From: Taenia hydatigena
Taxonomy: Eukaryota > Platyhelminthes > Cestoda > Cyclophyllidea > Taeniidae
DNA length: 64,000 nt
Reading direction: 5' to 3'
Assembly: GCA_036345935.2 (NCBI GenBank)
Contig: JADWOT020001167.1
Location: 1 to 64,000 of the forward strand
Shown here: positions 61,001 through 64,000 of the stretch, piece after piece
Layout of the letters: each line of letters opens with the position of its first letter
How positions within the stretch are numbered: the first letter of the stretch is position 1
Program-made: the position numbers and the translations under genes
The notes under the pieces: generated by a model
The model's input: the letters and a program-made list of their open reading frames with translations, nothing else
What the model was told of the DNA's origin: nothing
The model's database searches: none

Positions 61001-64000
61001 CTTCTTGCTTTCTTCCAATGCAACCGAATTTAAAGGCCGATTTTTGTAAGCAGAATATGATCTGATGTCTCGCATCTCCAATGACAGCGGGAAGAATACT
61101 TTGGCACTACTGATTGTCTTGGTTTGGCTGTCGTGCCCACCGTTTGTACTTTTTAACTTCTACTTCTCAATTTGTGCGGCTGCTAGAGGTAACGCGCTGT
61201 CTTACCATCTCTCGTATGTAAACAATTTTTTTCAGCCGCCCTTCTAGCCACTGTAGTTTCTTGTCAGTTTTGACACATTTCTTCATTGCCAGAAATGTGG
61301 CATCGGTCTCAATGTCAAAGTGGCAAACTAGCATCCGCATTTGAAGGTAGCTAATCTAACTCTTTTAACCTATACATCTTGCATGGGAGGACGCGAAAGC
61401 TGGTGTCGTGTGTAAAATTAGCATTGCTACGCATCGATGTGGTCGGAGTCTGCCCGATTTGATGGTATTTACTTAGATGCTCTAATCTCAAAAGATTTTT
61501 TCAAACAGCTGCTTATGCGCTTTTTACTCGGCTTGTTGTTTTAGGGAGTTCAAGTCAACCTTAAGAAATTAAGCCTATCGCGATTCCTACTGCGCTCACG
61601 GTTGATTGAACACCTTGAAGGACTGCGAGAAATGCGACACGAAAATATTAACACTTTGGTGGGGTGCTGTGTGACACCAGATTCCTTCAGTCTTGTCTTT
61701 CACTACTGTTATCGTGGAAGCCTTCAGGTGATAAATGAGGACCCCTTTAATTTTATTTTGCAATAATAACCTACCTATATCACCACTTTCGTATGCAACA
61801 TGAATAGCTGCATTTACAGTGGTGCGCATGCAGTGCGTATAGAGTCATTCTAGGAGAGGCAAGATGTTAGGCACGGTAAGGAAAAAGCAAAAAAAAATTA
61901 ATTGGCACAGAAACTTATTTTGAAGAGTGCAACATCTAAAAAATAGCTTTTAGGCAGAGGGCATGCTGGCTTTGTGAATCACCCTTTGCAGTACATTAGT
62001 GCAATTACCACGCTATCCATTCTGCTGTAAGTGCTCCGTTGTGGCCGTCAAAAGCTTTCAATTTTCAACATTTGAAGCATTGTCATTGAAAACAAACATG
62101 ATAGTTATGTAGGCAGTTAATTCGCCTAGTCTCACACTTTTTGAAATTGCTGTACCACAAAAGTGGCAAGAACTACACGTCTGTAGCTCTAACACCGAAT
62201 TTGTTCATGTGCAACAGAGATTTTGTGCCACCATACACGGCACGCCTTCTTCTTTGCTTTATGCTTCGTGTTGCAGTTACCTTATAATCGACTTACCTTT
62301 TACCACGATTTTGTGTGCAGGATGTTATTAACAACAAAAGCATTACATTTGACTGGGACTTCAAGCTCTCTCTCATGACTGACTTCGTTCGGGTGAGTAG
62401 ATGCTGTCCCATTGCTGTTTAAAAAATCTCCGCTCCTCTCGTCTCTAATTTGTGTAACTACTTTCGATGCGCATTAAAAGGGAATGGAGTACCTCCACAG
62501 CACAAGTCTCAAAGCTCACGGAAGGCTAAAGTCAACCAATTGCGTTGTCAGTTGCCGCTACGTATTGAAAATCACTGACTTCGGCATTCCCAAGATTTAC
62601 GACTTAACAGGCAGTTACCCTTCAATCAAACCTGAAGGTTAGTTGCATTGACCACCCGGCATTGTTTCACATCCATAGAAAAATTGTAGACGGCGCCTGA
62701 GCTACTGCGTGATGAGACAGCGGCTTTGCTTGGAACTAAGCCAGGCGATGTCTATGCATTCGGCATAATAATGCACGAAGTCTTCTATCAGACGAAACCA
62801 TATGGGCCAGATAATATGCAAGTGGAGGAGATTCTAGAACGCGTGATGAGCGAAGAAGAGCCTCCTTTTCGTCCAAAGGTGGGTAGTCCTCTTCACCCCA
62901 GCATGCCACAATGTTGACTTGGTGTAACCGCATCAGCAGGACAGAATGAGTTAATCAAGGCCTTCACACGAAACAATCAGGTGCATTTAGGGACGCAGCA
63001 CTATTCGTGTCAATTTTTTTTTTAATATTGCATTAAGGGACTCGTGTAGCATTGCGTTGTATCACATTCTCTTTTGGTGGCAATGTACAGGCCTGCCCAA
63101 CTATCCTTTCTTCTTCAGCTTCTTGAAACAGGTGTCTCACCGACTTACATAGACATTATACAGCGAGCGTGGTCAGAAAATCCTCGACTAAGACCAACAT
63201 TCAAGGAGTTGAATGAAGAGATTCAACAACTGACCAGAGGAAAGTGAGTTTGCCATCGTTTATGAACGCCATGCTTGTTTTGCTAAGAAAAACGAACATT
63301 GTGGAGCACATGTTCAAAATAATGGAAGATTACTCGAGTCGGTTGGAAGAAGAGGTGAAGGCTCGAACGGATGAACTGGAGAATGAAAGGAGAAAGAAGG
63401 AACTTCTCATCTGTCGTTTGCTGCCTCCGTGAGTTTCCATCCTCATCAATTCTAGTTGGTAACATTGGTTGTTATGATTTCATTCTGTAACTTCGCATTT
63501 GTGTACGACCGCACAGGACTAGATCCTGAACAACGGGCGAGTGGATAAATAAAATTAAGCTGGAATTGTAGGGTTGTGGCAGAAGCGCTGAAGGCGGGGG
63601 TCGCAGTTGCGCCTGAGACCTACGATGAGGTGTCAATCTATATTAGCGACATCGTCGGCTTCACAACTATTTCTGCAATGTCCACACCGCTGCAGGTTGT
63701 TGATCTTCTTAACGACTTGTACACATTGTTTGACAAGACGATTGCACACTACGACGTCTACAAGGTGAGTTTAACTGGAGATGCTTTAGTCTGCCCACTG
63801 GCACAGATTAGACTCCCAACTCACCACATTCCTATATGCTTGAGTAAAATGTGTTGCAGAACTAACCGATGTCCACTTTTGCTTAATCTCACTAAGATCG
63901 AAAAAACACTTGTAAACCATTTGTTTAACTTGTTTAAAAGGATGACAATCTGGCGTGTGATGCAAACACTCAGTTGAATTTGCGGGATCTCATGCTACGT
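57696..64000 (+). CDS. receptor guanylate cyclase, 3' end outside window
   Basis: A membrane guanylate cyclase (GTP to cyclic GMP) of the natriuretic-peptide-receptor type. Thirteen exons were read by splice site and phase, giving about 984 residues: signal peptide (1-18), ligand-binding ectodomain of the periplasmic-binding type (about 20-510), one membrane helix (about 513-536), kinase-homology domain (about 560-870), dimerisation coiled coil (about 874-920) and the start of the cyclase domain (921 on). The kinase-homology part has DFG and APE motifs, but HGRLKSTN replaces HRD, so it is a pseudokinase as in the family. The metal-binding SDIVGF motif is present. Introns range from 42 bases to over 700. 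One junction (exon 9 to 10) is out of phase by one base. Ligand and tissue cannot be read from sequence. Confidence 0.93.
58571..59377 (+). CDS. receptor GC exon 2: ligand-binding domain core
   Basis: Encodes 269 residues of the extracellular domain, with the family's [11 protein letters not shown] entry motif, [12 protein letters not shown], a [12 protein letters not shown] strand-loop segment, and Asn-linked sites. Start after TTTGCTGTTCAAG; an alternative acceptor at 58537 (CGCTTCAG) is also in phase and would add 11 residues. Ends in phase 0 at GAG before GTAATG. Confidence 0.9.
59854..60262 (+). CDS. receptor GC exon 3: ectodomain C-terminal part
   Basis: Acceptor CTTGTCTGCAG. Encodes [16 protein letters not shown], which matches the DGVLLY-like helical region of these ectodomains, then [14 protein letters not shown] and a glycosylation-type SNTTE site. 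Ends after one base of a codon, before GTATGT. Confidence 0.9.
60331..60415 (+). CDS. receptor GC exon 4: transmembrane helix
   Basis: Completes the split codon as Glu, then encodes [20 protein letters not shown] and VLVY, a single hydrophobic span of about 24 residues. It sits between the ectodomain and basic cytoplasmic sequence. Ends with AG before GTAAGC. Confidence 0.92.
60458..60575 (+). CDS. receptor GC exon 5: cytoplasmic juxtamembrane segment
   Basis: A 42-base intron precedes it. It encodes [18 protein letters not shown], the basic stop-transfer side of the membrane, then an acidic, Gly/Asn-rich stretch. Phase 0 at its end, before GTAAGG. Confidence 0.85.
60647..60808 (+). CDS. receptor GC exon 6: start of kinase-homology domain
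   Basis: An acceptor TGGACTTTTAG keeps phase 0; an acceptor 25 bases earlier would meet an immediate stop. Encodes [14 protein letters not shown] and [15 protein letters not shown], joining to the next exon as the degenerate nucleotide-loop region of the pseudokinase. Ends in phase 0 before GTACGT. Confidence 0.75.
61545..61727 (+). CDS. receptor GC exon 7: kinase-homology N-lobe
   Basis: Encodes [48 protein letters not shown] and YRGSLQ, matching the lysine strand, alpha-C helix and hinge (EYCPRGSLQ) of natriuretic-receptor-type cyclases. Phase 0 at both ends. Confidence 0.92.
62321..62392 (+). CDS. receptor GC exon 8
   Basis: A 24-codon exon: [20 protein letters not shown] then DFVR. It corresponds to the family block DILENDSINLDWMFRYSL. 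Acceptor TTTTGTGTGCAG, donor GTGAGT, phase 0 at both ends. Confidence 0.92.
62481..62637 (+). CDS. receptor GC exon 9: catalytic-loop equivalent and DFG
   Basis: Encodes [35 protein letters not shown] and a variable stretch ending [13 protein letters not shown] replaces the kinase HRD loop, as in guanylate cyclase pseudokinases. It ends with one leftover base before GTTAGT, which clashes with the phase-0 start needed by the next exon. Confidence 0.85.
62690..62878 (+). CDS. receptor GC exon 10: activation-segment end, C-lobe
   Basis: Encodes [39 protein letters not shown] and EEPPFRPK, matching WTAPELL, DVYSFGIILQEI and YFRPS of the family. The frame used here starts exactly after TTGTAG; the same frame cannot be extended upstream because TAG precedes it. 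Ends in phase 0 before GTGGGT. Confidence 0.9.
63119..63243 (+). CDS. receptor GC exon 11: end of kinase-homology domain
   Basis: Acceptor TTCTTCTTCAG. Encodes [20 protein letters not shown] and [16 protein letters not shown], matching the CWxxxPxxRPxF helix of kinase C-lobes. Ends with two bases of a codon before GTGAGT. Confidence 0.92.
63288..63428 (+). CDS. receptor GC exon 12: dimerisation coiled coil
   Basis: A 44-base intron precedes it. Encodes [40 protein letters not shown] and RLLPP, the conserved signalling helix that couples the pseudokinase to the cyclase domain and sets dimer geometry. Ends with two bases before GTGAGT. Confidence 0.93.
63572..63764 (+). CDS. receptor GC exon 13: cyclase catalytic domain start
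   Basis: Encodes [20 protein letters not shown], then [39 protein letters not shown] and DVYK. The first metal-binding aspartate lies in SDIVGF (residue about 946). The exon ends at the conserved DVYK before GTGAGT. The expected next block (VETIGD-type, with the guanine-selecting Glu and second metal Asp) must come from the next exon or from read-through, discussed in the findings. Confidence 0.93.

Noticed and set aside
61065..61247. Hydrophobic 60-codon frame inside the cyclase gene
   Set aside because: It lies in the intron between exons 6 and 7, which join in phase across it; the membrane helix is already supplied by exon 4.

Overview
The window looks like animal nuclear DNA of moderately low GC with long gene-poor stretches, GT-AG introns and several introns of only about 40-75 bases. 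Very short introns next to a receptor guanylate cyclase and relics of an AIMP1-type tRNA-synthetase cofactor would fit a flatworm, possibly a tapeworm. That placement is inference; no organism-specific marker was seen. There are no operons, CRISPR arrays or other prokaryotic features.

Layout. 1-2.95 kb has no gene I can support. 2.95-4.42 kb (minus strand) is a truncated, frame-broken Ty3/Gypsy-type retroelement. 4.4-22 kb is mostly non-coding. It holds copies of a short dispersed repeat with a GTTAGTACA core, an odd His/Cys-rich open frame on the minus strand (about 11.3-11.7 kb), a C2H2 zinc-finger exon with a possible short terminal exon (16.0-16.24 kb), and an inverted repeat around 18.4 kb.

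22-57 kb is a segment of duplicated and decayed gene pieces. Three relics of an AIMP1/p43-like gene (coiled-coil exon, linker exon, EMAP-II exon) lie at 22.3-22.9 (minus), 28.0-32.6 (minus) and 38.1-41.8 kb (plus). The last two form an inverted duplication in which introns also align; one carries an in-frame stop and the other a one-base deletion. Two more inverted pairs follow: 41.87-43.9 with 50.2-52.1 kb, and 44.6-45.5 with 55.4-56.3 kb. The second carries relics of a coding gene I do not recognise. Five tRNA-like, SINE-head-like sequences sit at 23.5, 24.3, 34.6, 34.95 and 35.6 kb.

57.7-64 kb (plus strand, running off the right edge) is the one clear multi-exon gene. It encodes a single-pass receptor guanylate cyclase with signal peptide, ligand-binding ectodomain, transmembrane helix, kinase-homology domain, dimerisation coiled coil and the start of the cyclase domain. 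Thirteen exons could be read by phase; all junctions but one keep frame. The exception, between exons 9 and 10, is one base out and is either an assembly error or a real lesion.

Functionally only the guanylate cyclase can be read as a working gene. Nothing in the window forms a pathway or defence system with it. The most unusual content is the clustered inverted duplications with their dead AIMP1-like copies, and the unrecognised gene relic.
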